A DNA stretch of 64,000 nucleotides. Origin: Monoplex corrugatus (lineage: Eukaryota; Mollusca; Gastropoda; Littorinimorpha; Ranellidae). The notes under the pieces are model-generated. The model was not told the origin of the DNA, made no database searches, and saw only the letters and a list, made by a program, of their open reading frames with translations. The stretch spans positions 85,372,454 through 85,436,453 of the forward strand of contig CM060315.1 of assembly GCA_030674185.1 (NCBI GenBank), given 5' to 3'. Every line of letters starts with the position of its first letter. Position 1 is the stretch's first letter. Of this stretch, positions 26,801-38,800 are shown piece by piece. The position numbers were made by a program, and so were the translations under genes.

Positions 26801-29800
26801 ACAGGCATGGTACCCAGAACTTCTGCACCTGTCCCATGTGCCGCCGCTAAAACTCGCGGTATCGAGCCGCTCCATCCTCCAACCCAGGTCAGGCATTCCG
26901 CACGGCAATCCAGACGTTCTAAACCTTCACGCCTGGATGCTGTGCGGGACTCGATGTCTTCATTAGGCCTGTCCCGGCCGTAATCGGCCTTGTGCAGCAA
27001 GCTCACAGGCCGGGCACACAGGGGGTGTACAATGCCCACTGGAATGGCTGGGTCTCTTGGTGCACCTCAAATGAGGTGTCACCCCATTCACCCTCTCGCT
27101 TGCAGTTGGCCAACTACCTCGGCTTTCTGTCCACAGAGAAAAAGCTTTCCGCATCCTCAGTGAAGGTCCACAGGGCGGCCATCTGCACCACCATCCGTCA
27201 GTTGGGTGGTCCGTCCTTTGAGCACGATCCTCTATTGCGGAATCTCGTCAGAGGGGCTTCTCTCCAGGAAGCCAGGAACCCCCGCCGAACCCCGGCGTGG
27301 GATCTCTTTCTCGTCCTCTCATCCCTTAGACTCCCCCCTTACGAACCCATCAGGGAGTGTTCCCTGAAGTTCCTCTCTTTCAAGACGGCCTTTCTCGTCT
27401 CTCTCGCATCGGGGAGGCGCTGCAGCGAAGTGCACGCCCTTAGTGGTCTCCCCGGAGATGTTGCTCTCGAACCTGATGGCTCGATGTCTCTCCGCCTACT
27501 CCCGGAATTCTTGGCCAAGAACCAGTCTCCAGGTTCTCCTTCGCCGGCCATCCACATCCATCCCCTCACGTCTATCCTCGCTCCGGACGACGAGGATCGC
27601 ACTCTCTGCCCGGTTCGCGCACTGCGAGCGTACAGAAAGCGGACGAAATCTTCTCGCCAGCAGCGGCGCCACCTTTTTCTCTCTTACAACGAAAACTATA
27701 GAAAGGACATTAGACGCACGTCCATCTCTCGATGGCTGAGGGAAGTCATCAAGGCTGCGTATGCCAGGTCGAGCGCCGAGCTAGCTGTCTTCTCCCCAAG
27801 GCCCCATGAGATCAGAGCATGGGCTTCTTCGCTGGCAGTCATCCACAATGCCAGCATCCAAAACGTCCTAGACGCCGCGTACTGGCGTTCCCCGGGCACT
27901 TTCATCCAGTTCTACCTGCGCGATGTCTCCCGTCTGCGCGAAGATGGGTCCAGGGGTATCGCTTCCACTGTGGTGGCCCAACACCCCATCTCAGCCACAC
28001 GCCCTGACTCCTGCCATTCCTCCAGGCGTTAACCAGGTAAGCCCTCCATCCGGGTAGTGCTATTCTGCATTTGTGAGCCACGGTATAGTATGTGTAATTA
28101 AAAGGAAATTTTCCTTCTAAAATTACGTTTAATCTAACATACTTACCGTGGCTCACGCAGAGTCCCTCCCGACCTCCCCGCCTTCCTGGTTCCTTCTAGC
28201 CACAGTCAGGGTCAAGGTCAAGGTCTCCTCGAAAAGAGGAAGAGCACCTGCGCATGCGCAAGACGTAGACACTCTCAGAGTTACTGTCCCTTCGGACTTT
28301 ATTGTTACGAGGCAGAATTGGCAAACCGCTGCCGCTTATTGCATTTGTGAGCCACGGTAAGTATGTTAGATTAAACGTAATTTTAGAAGGAAAATTTCCT
28401 GACTATACATTCTTTTGGCAGGGGAAGGCCCCAGAGGAGCACCGAGTGCACGGCGTAGGTTTTGCAGTAAGAAACTCTCTACTGCCTTCAATCGAACCGC
28501 CCTCAGAAGGCACAGCTCACATCCTTTCTCTTCACCTCTCAACCACCTCAGGCCCTGTGAACTTCATAAGCGTCTACGCCCCCACACTTTGCTCTTCAGC
28601 AGAGGCGAAGGACGAGTTCTACGAGGACCTTGAGACCGCCATCAAGAAGCTGCCCACCTCAAAACACTTGTACCTACTCTGTGATTTTAATGCTGGGATT
28701 GGTTCAGACCATATCCCCTAGCCCCGATGCATCGGCCACTTTGGCGTCGGCAAACTTAATGAGAATGGGCAACGACTCCTTGAGCTATGCTCCTTTCATG
28801 ACCTCTGCATCACGAACACTTTCTTCCCCACAAAACTCAGCCACAGAGTGTCCTGGCGGCATCCCAGATCTCGTCACTGGCACCAGTTGGATCTTGTCAT
28901 CACTCGAAGACCCTCGCTGAATTATGTTCTCACCACTCGCAGCTATCATAGCGCTGACTGCGACACTGACCACTCTCTGGCCGCCAGCAAGGTACGTCTT
29001 CAACCCAAGCAAATCCATCGATCAAAGCAGAAAGGACGCCCTCACATCAATACAGCCATGTCATCAGTCCCCGAACTACGTGAACGCTTTGCAGACGCCA
29101 TCCAAGAAGCCCTTAGCAACTGCCCAACCAGCAGTGCGGAAGAGAGATGGAAACACATCCGTGATGCCACATACAAGTCTGCTGTTGGCGCTTTTGGAAA
29201 GAAAGAGCAGAGAAATCCAGACTGGTTTGAAGCCGGAATTGTGGACCTTGAGCCAGCCATCTCATTCAAGAGAACTGCCTTACTCAACTACAAACAAGAC
29301 CCCTGTGAAAAGACACTTGCTGCCCTTAGGAGGGCTAGAAGCGACGCCCAACGGATCGCTAGACAGTGCGCCAACAACTACTGGCAGCACCTATGTCAAA
29401 ACATCCAACTGTCTGCCGACTGGGGCAACATTCGAGGCATGTACGAGGGTATGAAAAAGGCCTTTGGCCCATGCTCCATCAAGATCGTCCCGCTGAAATC
29501 CGCCACTGGCGAAATCATCACCGATCATGCAAAGCAAATGGAGAGATGGGCAGAACACTACCAAGAGCTATCTATACTCGAGGGAGACCATTGTTACAGA
29601 CTCAGCAGTGGAAAACACGAGCCTTCTGCCAGTCATGGAAGAGCTCGACAACCCACCCACCACCAAGGAGCTCAGCATGGCCATCGACTCTCTAGCCAGC
29701 GGCAAAGCCCCAGGAAATGATGGCATCCCCCTCGAGGTCATCATAGCAGGAAAAGATACCAGCCTCCTCGATTACCTCCACGAACTCTTGCTACAGTGCT

Positions 29801-32800
29801 GGGAGGAAGGAACTGTGCCTCAGGACATGCGAGATGCCAACATCATCACACTCTACAAGAACAAAGGCTATCGCAGCGATTGTAACAACTATCGTGGAAT
29901 ATCTCTCCTAAGCATTGTCGGGAAGACCTTCGCCCGCGTCGTACTGAACAGACTGCAGTTGCTTGCAGAACGCGTCTACCCAGAGGCGCAGTGCGGGTTT
30001 AGAGCTGAGAGATCAACAATCAACATGATATTCTCTCTGAGGCAGCTGCAAGAGAAGTGCCGCGAGCAGAGACGCCCTCTGTACATCGCCTTCATAGACC
30101 TGACCAAGGCATTTGATTTGGTCAGCAGGACAGGCCTGTTTACACTACTGCAGAGAATTGGATGTCCCCCCAAGCTCCGGAGGATGATCATATCCTTTCA
30201 TGAGGACATGAAAGGCACGGTCCAGTACGTTGGCTCCTCCTCGGACCCCTTTCCCATCAAAAGCGAGTCTAACAGGGGTGTGTCCTTGCCCCGACACTTT
30301 TCGGCATCCTGTTCTCCCTGCTGCTGCGCTGTGCCTTCAGTCAATCCGAAGAGGGCGTCTACCTTCACACCGGGAGCAACTGCAGCCTGTTCAACCTCGC
30401 ACGCCTCCATGCAAAGACGAAAGTGCGAAAAGTCCTCATTCGAAAGATGCTGTTTGCTGACGATGCCGCCTTGACGGCACACACCGAGGCTGCCCTCCAA
30501 GAGCTCATTAGCCGTTTCGCTCATGCCTGCAAAGAATTTGGCTTCACAATCAGCCTAAAGAAGACCAACATCCTGGGTCAAGATGTCAGCTCGGCTCCTC
30601 GCATTTCCATTGGTGACTGCACTCTCGACGTGGTGGAAGACTTCACATACCTTGGTTCCACCATCTCCAGCAGTCTCAACCTGGACACCGAGCTGAACTC
30701 AAGGATCGGCAAGGCATCTGCAGCAATGGCCCGCCTGTCAAAGAGAGTGTGGGAAAACTCCATGCTGACCATCAAGACAAAGACTAAAGTGTACCAAGCT
30801 TGCGTGCTGAGCACACTGTTGTATGGGTGCGAGACCTGGACTCTATACTCTCGTCAAGAACGCAGGCTCAACACCTTTCACCTACGCTGCCTCAGAAGGA
30901 TTCTTGGCATTTCATGGCAGGACCACGTCCCCAACAAGGACGTCCTAGCACGTGCAGGAACTCTCAACATGTTTGCCCTGCTCACAAAGAGATGCTTGCG
31001 CTGGCTTGGCCATGTTACCCACATGCAAGATGGCAGAATACCCAAAGACATTTTGTACGGCGAGCTTGCTACTGGCTCCAGACCCACAGGAAGGCCCATA
31101 CTCCGCTACAAAGATGTGTGCAAGTGGGACCTCAAGGCGGGTGGCATGGCACCAGCAGGCTTCGAAGTGGTAGCAGCAGACCGCAGCAGCTGGAAACTTG
31201 CCATCAATTCGGCCATCAAGACATCCAAGCAGAGGAGAGAGGAGCAGTGGGATGTAAGAAAAGCACGCAGACGCCAGAGAGCAGGGTCAGACGACACCAT
31301 CTTCACGTGCAGCAACTGCAACAGGACCTGCCGTTCGAGGATCGGGCTCTACAGCCACAGCCGGCGCTGTAGTTCCACCACAGAATGACTTCCAAGGCGC
31401 AATCGCCATTGTCTCCTGAGACAGAGGGATGCCAATACTACTACATATTTGTAACATTTTGTGGAAATTCCCATAAAAAACTCATAACCACTCACAACAG
31501 AAACAAAAACAAAGGAAAGAATAGAAGATATGGCCCTCCTGATGAAATCTTTAAAATATTCAGACTTGTGATGACCACCTACTGACAGATCACTGACAGC
31601 TGACAAGCTACAAAGAGCTGCAGTGTACTAATGCACCAAGTGGCTTGACCTGGTCACTCTGTCAGCCACCATGCCCCCCACTCCACTCCATCATGCTAGT
31701 CCTCCCGTTGCCACTTCTAATACTACTCACTGGTAGTGGTGCGTTATTCTACAATGTTTTTCAACTGTGTGAAGGTGTTGGCTGGCTGCCAGTATTGTCT
31801 GTGGCCACAAACCCATTGTGTCACATACTTGTAAAATCAGTACTTTTCGTGTAGGTCTGTCTGGTGCACATTTCATACCAACAGCGAGTAACTACTGCTG
31901 TTTTCAACCTTTTCTTGTGTCAGAATTGTCTTTTGAATCATCCTACAGTCATTTATAACTTCTTGACTCAACCCACATGCTTTCAAAGGTTGAAAACACG
32001 TAGGACTGCAAGACAGTCCTGGTGTCACCATATTGCTGAAAACCAGTTTCTATTCTCAGATAAATAAAACCAGTCATGTAAGGAAAGCCTGTCACTGTTA
32101 TGAACCTTCTCTGAGACTGACAACATCAATCAGTGCTTCTCTCCCATTTACGTTAGGCTGAAACATGTGTCAAACTACTTCCGTAAATTTTAAGTTTGTA
32201 GTCATCACAGAAGGCTCAGAGAGCTCCGTAAAATTTACGTTGGCAGCACTTATGGGATTAAACACTAATAACAGTAAAAAGTCACTTGATTGTTTGTATT
32301 TGCAGTCGACTTGATATTTGTGTTTGCAATCCCTCTGTCTCTGGAGTTGTGTTTGCAGTCCCCTGATGTTGTGGCAGTCCCCTGATGTTGTGACAGTCCC
32401 CTGATGTTGTGGCAGTCCCCTGATGTTGTGGCAGTCCCCTGATGTTGTGGCAGTCCCCTGATGTTGTGGCAGTCCCCTGATGTTGTGGCAGTCCCCTGAT
32501 GTTGTGGCAGTCCCCTGATGTTGTGGCAGTCCCCTGATGTTGTGGCAGTCCCCTGATGTTGTGGCAGTCCCCTGATGTTGTGGCAGTCCACTGATGTTGT
32601 GGCAGTCCCCTGATGTTGTGGCAGTCCACTGATGTTGTGTTGGCAGTCCCCTGATGTTGTGTTGGCAGTCCCCTGATGTTGTGGCAGTCCCCTGGTGTTG
32701 TGGCAGTCCCCTGATGTTGTGGCAGTCCCCTGATGTTGTGTTGGCAGTCCACTGATGTTGTGTTGGCAGTCCCCTGATGTTGTGGCAGTCCCCTGGTGTT

Positions 32801-35800
32801 GTGGCAGTCCCCTGATGTTGTGGCAGTCCCCTGATGTTGTGTTGGCAGTCCCCTGATGTTGTGTTGGCAGTCCCCTGATGTTGTGGCAGTCCCCTGATGT
32901 TGTGGCAGTCCCCTGATGTTGTGGCAGTCCCCTGATGTTGTGTTGGCAGTCCCCTGGTGTTGTGTTGGCAGTCCCCTGATGTTGTGTTGGCAGTCCACTG
33001 ATGTTGTGTTGGCAGTCCCCTGATGTTGTGGCAGTCCCCTGATGTTGTGTTGGCAGTCCCCTGATGTTGTGTTGGCAGTCCCCTGATGTTGTGTTGGCAG
33101 TCCCCTGATGTTGTGTTGGCAGTCCCCTGGTGTTGTGTTGGCAGTCCCCTGGTGTTGTGTTGGCAGTCCCCTGATGTTGTGTTGGCAGTCCCCTGATGTT
33201 GTGGCAGTCCCCTGATGTTGTGTTGGCAGTCCACTGATGTTGTGTTGGCAGTCCCCTGATGTTGTGGCAGTCCCTGATGTTGTGTTGGCAGTCCCCTGAT
33301 GTTGTGTTGGCAGTCCCCTGATGTTGTGTTGGCAGTCCCCTGATGTTGTGTGGCAGTCCACTGATGTGTGGCAGTCCCCTGATGTTGTGTTGGCAGTCCC
33401 CTGATGTTGTGTTGGCAGTCCCTGTGTTGTGTTGGCAGTCCCTGATGTGTGTGGCAGTCCCCTGTGTTGTGTTGGCAGTCCCCTGATGTTGTGTTGGCAG
33501 TCCCCTGATGTTGTGTTGGCAGTCCCCTGATGTTGTGGCAGTCCCTGATGTTGTGTTGGCAGTCCCCTGATGTTGTGTTGGCAGTCCCTGATGTTGTGTT
33601 GGCAGTCCCCTGAGTTGTGTTGGCAGTCCCCTGATGTTGTGGCAGTCCCTGATGTTGGTTGGCAGTCCCCTGATGTTGTGTTGCAGTCCCCTGATGTTGT
33701 GTTGGCAGTCCCTGATGTTGTGTTGGCAGTCCCCTGATGTTGTGTTGGCAGTCCCTGATGTTGTGTTGGCAGTCCCCTGATGTGTGTTGGCAGTCCCCTG
33801 ATGTTGTGTTGGCAGTCCCCTGATGTTGTGTTGGCAGTCCCCTGATGTTGTGGCAGTCCCCTGTGTTGTGGCAGTCCCTGATGTTGTGTTGGCAGTCCCC
33901 TGATGTTGTGGCAGTCCCCTGATGTTGTGTTGGCAGTCCACTGATGTTGTGGCAGTCCCTGATGTTTTTGGCAGTCCCCTGATGTTGTGTTGGCAGTCCC
34001 CTGATGTTGTGTGGCAGTCCCCTGTGTGTGTGGCAGTCCCCTGTGTTGTGTTGGCAGTCCCCTGATGTTGTGTTGGCAGTCCCTGATGTTTGTGGCAGTC
34101 CCCTGATGTTGTGTTGGCAGTCCCCTGATGTTGTGGCAGTCCCCTGATGTTGTGTTGGCAGTCCCCTGATGTTGTGTTGGCAGTCCCCTGATGTTGTGGC
34201 AGTCCCCTGATGTTGTGTTGGCAGTCCCCTGATGTTGTGGCAGTCCCCTGGTGTTGTGTTGGCAGTCCCCTGATGTTGTGTTGGCAGTCCCCTGATGTTG
34301 TGTTGGCAGTCCCCTGATGTTGTGGCAGTCCCCTGATGTTGTGTTGGCAGTCCCCTGATGTTGTGTTGGCAGTCCCCTGATGTTGTGGCAGTCCTCTGAT
34401 GTTGTGTTGGCAGTCCCCTGGTGTTGTGTTGGCAGTCCCCTGATGTTGTGGCAGTCCCCTGATGTTGTGGCAGTCCCCTGATGTTGTGTTGGCAGTCCCC
34501 TGATGTTGTGTTGGCAGTCCCCTGATGTTGTGTTGGCAGTCCCCTGATGTTGTGTTGGCAGTCCCCTGATGTTGTGGCAGTCCCCTGATGTTGTGTTGGC
34601 AGTCCCCTGATGTTGTGTTGGCAGTCCCCTGATGTTGTGTTGGCAGTCCCCTGATGTTGTGTTGGCAGTCCCCTGATGTTGTGTTGGCAGTCCCCTGATG
34701 TTGTGTTGGCAGTCCCCTGATGTTGTGTTGGCAGTCCCCTGATGTTGTGTTGGCAGTCCCCTGATGTTGTGTTGGCAGTCCCCTGATGTTGTGTTGGCAG
34801 TCCCCTGATGTTGTGTTGGCAGTCCCCTGATGTTGTGTTGGCAGTCCCCTGATGTTGTGTTGGCAGTCCACTGATGTTGTGGCAGTCCCCTGATGTTGTG
34901 GCAGTCCCCTGATGTTGTGGCAGTCCCCTGATGTTGTGGCAGTCCCCTGATGTTGTGTTTGCAGTCCCCTGGTGTTGTGGCAGTCCCCTGGTGTTGTGGC
35001 AGTCCCCTGATGTTGTGGCAGTCCCCTGATGTTGTGTTTGCAGTCCCCTGGTGTTGTGGCAGTCCCCTGATGTTGTGGCAGTCCCCTGATGTTGTGGCAG
35101 TCCCCTGATGTTGTGTTGGCAGTCCCCTGATGTTGTGTTGGCAGTCCCCTGATGTTGTGGCAGTCCCCTGATGTTGTGTTGGCAGTCCCCTGATGTTGTG
35201 TTTGCAGTCCCCTGGTGTTGTGGCAGTCCCCTGATGTTGTGGCAGTCCCCTGATGTTGTGGCAGTCCCCTGATGTTGTGTTGGCAGTCCCCTGATGTTGT
35301 GTTGGCAGTCCCCTGATGTTGTGGCAGTCCCCTTGATGTTGTGTTGGCAGTCCCCTTGATGTTGTGTTGGCAGTCCACTGATGTTGTGGCAGTCCCCTGA
35401 TGTTGTGGCAGTCCCCTGATGTTGTGGCAGTCCCCTGATGTTGTGGCAGTCCCCTGATGTTGTGTTTGCAGTCCCCTGGTGTTGTGGCAGTCCCCTGGTG
35501 TTGTGGCAGTCCCCTGATGTTGTGACAGTCCCCTGATGTTGTGTTTGCAGTCCCCTGGTGTTGTGGCAGTCCCCTGATGTTGTGGCAGTCCCCTGATGTT
35601 GTGGCAGTCCCCTGATGTTGTGTTTGCAGTCCCCTGATGTTTGTTATTTGCAGTTCCTTGATGATGCTGATGTTTTGTTTGCAATCCTCTGATGTTTGTA
35701 TGTGTGTCAAAATGGTTGATGTGATGTGTCTAGTGTGTTGGCTAGTGACCGTGTGCTTTCAACCTGCACTGTTGACAAGCACTGCTGCTTGCAGTTCTGC

Positions 35801-38800
35801 AAAAAGGAGAGTAGAGTGCGTAAATCTCTCTCTGTCAGTAGATAGCCTCTCCATTGGCAAGCCCTACATTGTGCCTTCCCGTGATGACACATGGTAACTG
35901 AGCACCTCTCAAACACAGGATAACTCATGAGGGACTCAAAGGAGGTCTGGCCCTCAAGGTGCAGCACACAGGTGTGTGGACATGCCCTGGTGCCCATGAA
36001 CCAGACCACCAGCTATGGGTAAATAGCACCACTGCCTTGGATTGTCTCAGGAGAGACAAAAGCTATGGGAATAAACCCTGACAGAAAATCACCCTTACTG
36101 CCTTGTGCATAGTCATGGAAACGACAAAGGCTAGCAGAGAGTCTGTACAAAAACTGATGGAAGGCAACAGGAAACCACTATCATATCATCCCAGGAAAAT
36201 CATGACCAGCCAAATACAAAGAACAAAAGGATATATAAAGAAACCGGAATAGGTGCAATGAAGCTAATGAAGCTTGGCTAGAAACAAAATGCAAAGAAAT
36301 AGAAAACCGACACAAAACGGATCCTAAGTTCATGTACAGAGACATTGAAGAAATTACCCACAGGGAAAAAGATGTGCACATCAACTGGTTGTTTAAAGTA
36401 TAAAGATGGTACAATTATTATGGAAAAAGACAAAATATCAGATAGATGGGGAGAGTACATTAAAGATCTTTTTGACAATGACAGAAAGGAGGAACATAGC
36501 ATAAGAAAGAACACTGAAGGACCACTCATAATGAAAAGACAAAGTTAGGGCAGCATTGAAACTGATGAAACCAGGAAAAGCCCCAGGACCAGACAATATT
36601 GTTACAGAAATGACCGAGGCTCTAGATGATTTGGCACTGGAAAAGTAACAGTCCTCCTAAATGAAACTTATGTCACTGGAAAAATCCATAACACATGTCA
36701 AAAGCAATTTTCATTGCACTTCCAAAGAATGCAAGGGTTTTAGAATACAAACTCCATTGTACAATCAGCTTGATGAGTCAAGTGACAAAGATTTTATTGA
36801 GAATAATCATAATGAGAACAAGGAACAGAATCAAAACAGAAATAACAGAAGAGCAATGTGGATTTTGTGAAGGGAAAGAAACTATTAATGCTATATACAT
36901 ATGTCATATACGTCTTAAGAACACTCATACAAAGGTAAGTCGAGTTAAATAAGGATTTATATTTGTTTTGTTGATTATACCATGATTATTAATCAGGTAA
37001 GACACAAAGAATTGACTGAGCAGCTGGAAAGTCAGTGTTGATGGAAAAGATCATAAAATGATAATGAATATGTATTGGGAACAAACAGCAACAATGAGAT
37101 ATTTCCAGAATATCAAAAGAGGGGTTAGGCATGGATGGTTCTGTCACCAGATTTTCGCTTTATAGAGAAACCATCATGAGAAACCTGGAATAATCCCTGG
37201 GAGAAAGGATGGAAGAAAGTGATAAACAGGTGTCATGCAGATGATACAGTTCTCGTAGAAAACGAAGAAGACCTACAAAACCTTGTGAATGTAATAGAGA
37301 GTAAAAAAAATGATGGCTGTAGTTAAATAACAAGAAGACTGAAGTCACGGCAACCAGTAAAAAAAAAAAGAACTCTCATGCAAAATAACTGCAAATGGCA
37401 CAACACTGCGACAGGTTGATAAGTTTAAATACCTGGGAACAGTCATCTCATCATCATCATCAGGTGCCCTGCCGCATGGCGTTGGCGATCATGGACTTCC
37501 ATCTGTCTCTATCTCTCGTTGCCCCTAGCATCTCCCCCACCCTCCCCGTCCCCAGCCACTCTGCAAGTCCGTCCAGCATTTTTTCCCTGGGTCTACCTGG
37601 TGCTCTCTTTCCCTCCAGTTTTCCCGTTGTGACCAGGTGCTCCAAATCCCCCTTCCTCATAAAATGGCCTGTAAATGTTGCCTGTCTTTTACTAATCTTC
37701 CTTATGAGTGATCTGTTTGTGTCTGCCTCCATCAAGACTGTTTTGTTTGTTTTCTTTGCTGTCCATGGAACTCTCAAATTCTTCTTAGAAACCACATCTC
37801 AGCTGCCTCAATCGTGTTCTGGCTTTGCTTGTTGACTGTCCACACCTCACATCCGTACAACAGTATTGGTTCTATATAACATTCAAGAACTCTCTTCCTG
37901 ATGTTAATTGATAGGCATTTGTTGGTAAGAATGCTTGTCATCTTCTTGAATGCACATTAGAAATAGCCAACAGAATCAGCCAAGCTAAAACAGCATACAA
38001 GAAAATGAAAAACGTTCTTACCAACAAGTGCCTGTCAATTAACATCAGGAAGAGAGTTTTTCAGTGTTATATAGATCTGATACTGTTGTACGGATGTGAA
38101 CGTGGACACTCAACATCCACAGTCAGAATAAGACTAAAGCAACTGAAATGTGGTTTCTAAGAAGAATGTTAAGGAGTTCCATGGAAAGCAAAGAAAACAC
38201 ATGAGACAGTCTTGAAAGAGGCAAACACAAAAAGAACATTAAGAAAGAAAATTCGGAAAAGACCAGCAAAATTTATAGGACATTTTATGAGGCAAGAGAA
38301 ATTAGAGCACCTAGTAACAACATGAAAGATGGAGGAAAAAGAGCACCAGGGAGAAAATATTGGATGGATTTGTGGAATGGATGAAGGCAGAAAGGGTGGG
38401 ATATGTACTTGCAATGATAAAAGAAAGATTTGTATGGAGGGCCGTGATTGCCAATGCCATGCTGCAGGGCACATGATCATGACGATGAATGTTTGTATTT
38501 GCAGTTCCTTGATGTATGTGTGTGTTTGCAGTCACATGATGTTTGTGTTTGCAGTCCCTTGAAGTGTATGTGTGTGCAGTTCACTGATATTTATTATTGC
38601 AGTCCCCTGACATTCGTGTTTGCAGTCTCTGATGTTTGCAGTTCTCTGATGTTTGCAGTTCTCTGATGTTTGCAGTTCTCTGATGTTCGTGTTTGCAGTC
38701 CCCTGACATTCGTGTTTGCAGTCCTCTGATGTTTGCAGTTCTGTGATGTTTGCAGTTCTCTGATGTTTGCAGTCCTCTGATGTTCGTGTTTGCAGTCCCC

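Larger units (their letters stand above)
22642..28400 (+). mobile_element. Complete DIRS-type tyrosine-recombinase retrotransposon
   Basis: The element is about 5.76 kb and markedly GC-rich against an AT-rich intron. It has inverted terminal repeats, an ORF1 (gag-like), an RT-RNase H ORF, a tyrosine recombinase ORF, and an internal complementary region (28066-28156) that is the reverse complement of the right end joined to the left end, i.e. of a circle junction. That is the architecture of the DIRS-1 group, which integrates a circular DNA copy by tyrosine recombinase and leaves no target duplication. The insertion point within the LINE is exact: AAAAG before and GACTATAC after. ORF1 has one frame change; RT and recombinase retain their catalytic residues. 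Confidence 0.93.
22432..31388 (+). mobile_element. APE-type LINE (RTE/CFDP2-like) interrupted by a DIRS element
   Basis: The LINE runs 22432-22641 and resumes at 28401-31388. The first part holds the endonuclease start ([25 protein letters not shown]). After the DIRS insertion it continues with no lost codon: [65 protein letters not shown]. Reverse transcriptase follows, with FADD at about 30451-30462, then the thumb and a C-terminal zinc-finger-like end. Defects: one in-frame TAG (28719-28721, at a position where Trp would fit) and frameshifts near 29570 and 30275. Confidence 0.9.

Noticed and set aside
32265..35710. Minus-strand open frames of more than 1100 codons (repeats of [19 protein letters not shown] type)
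   Set aside because: They are translations of the 19/22-bp tandem array. Both unit lengths are 1 modulo 3, so all frames stay open, and there is no start context, domain or codon-position signal.
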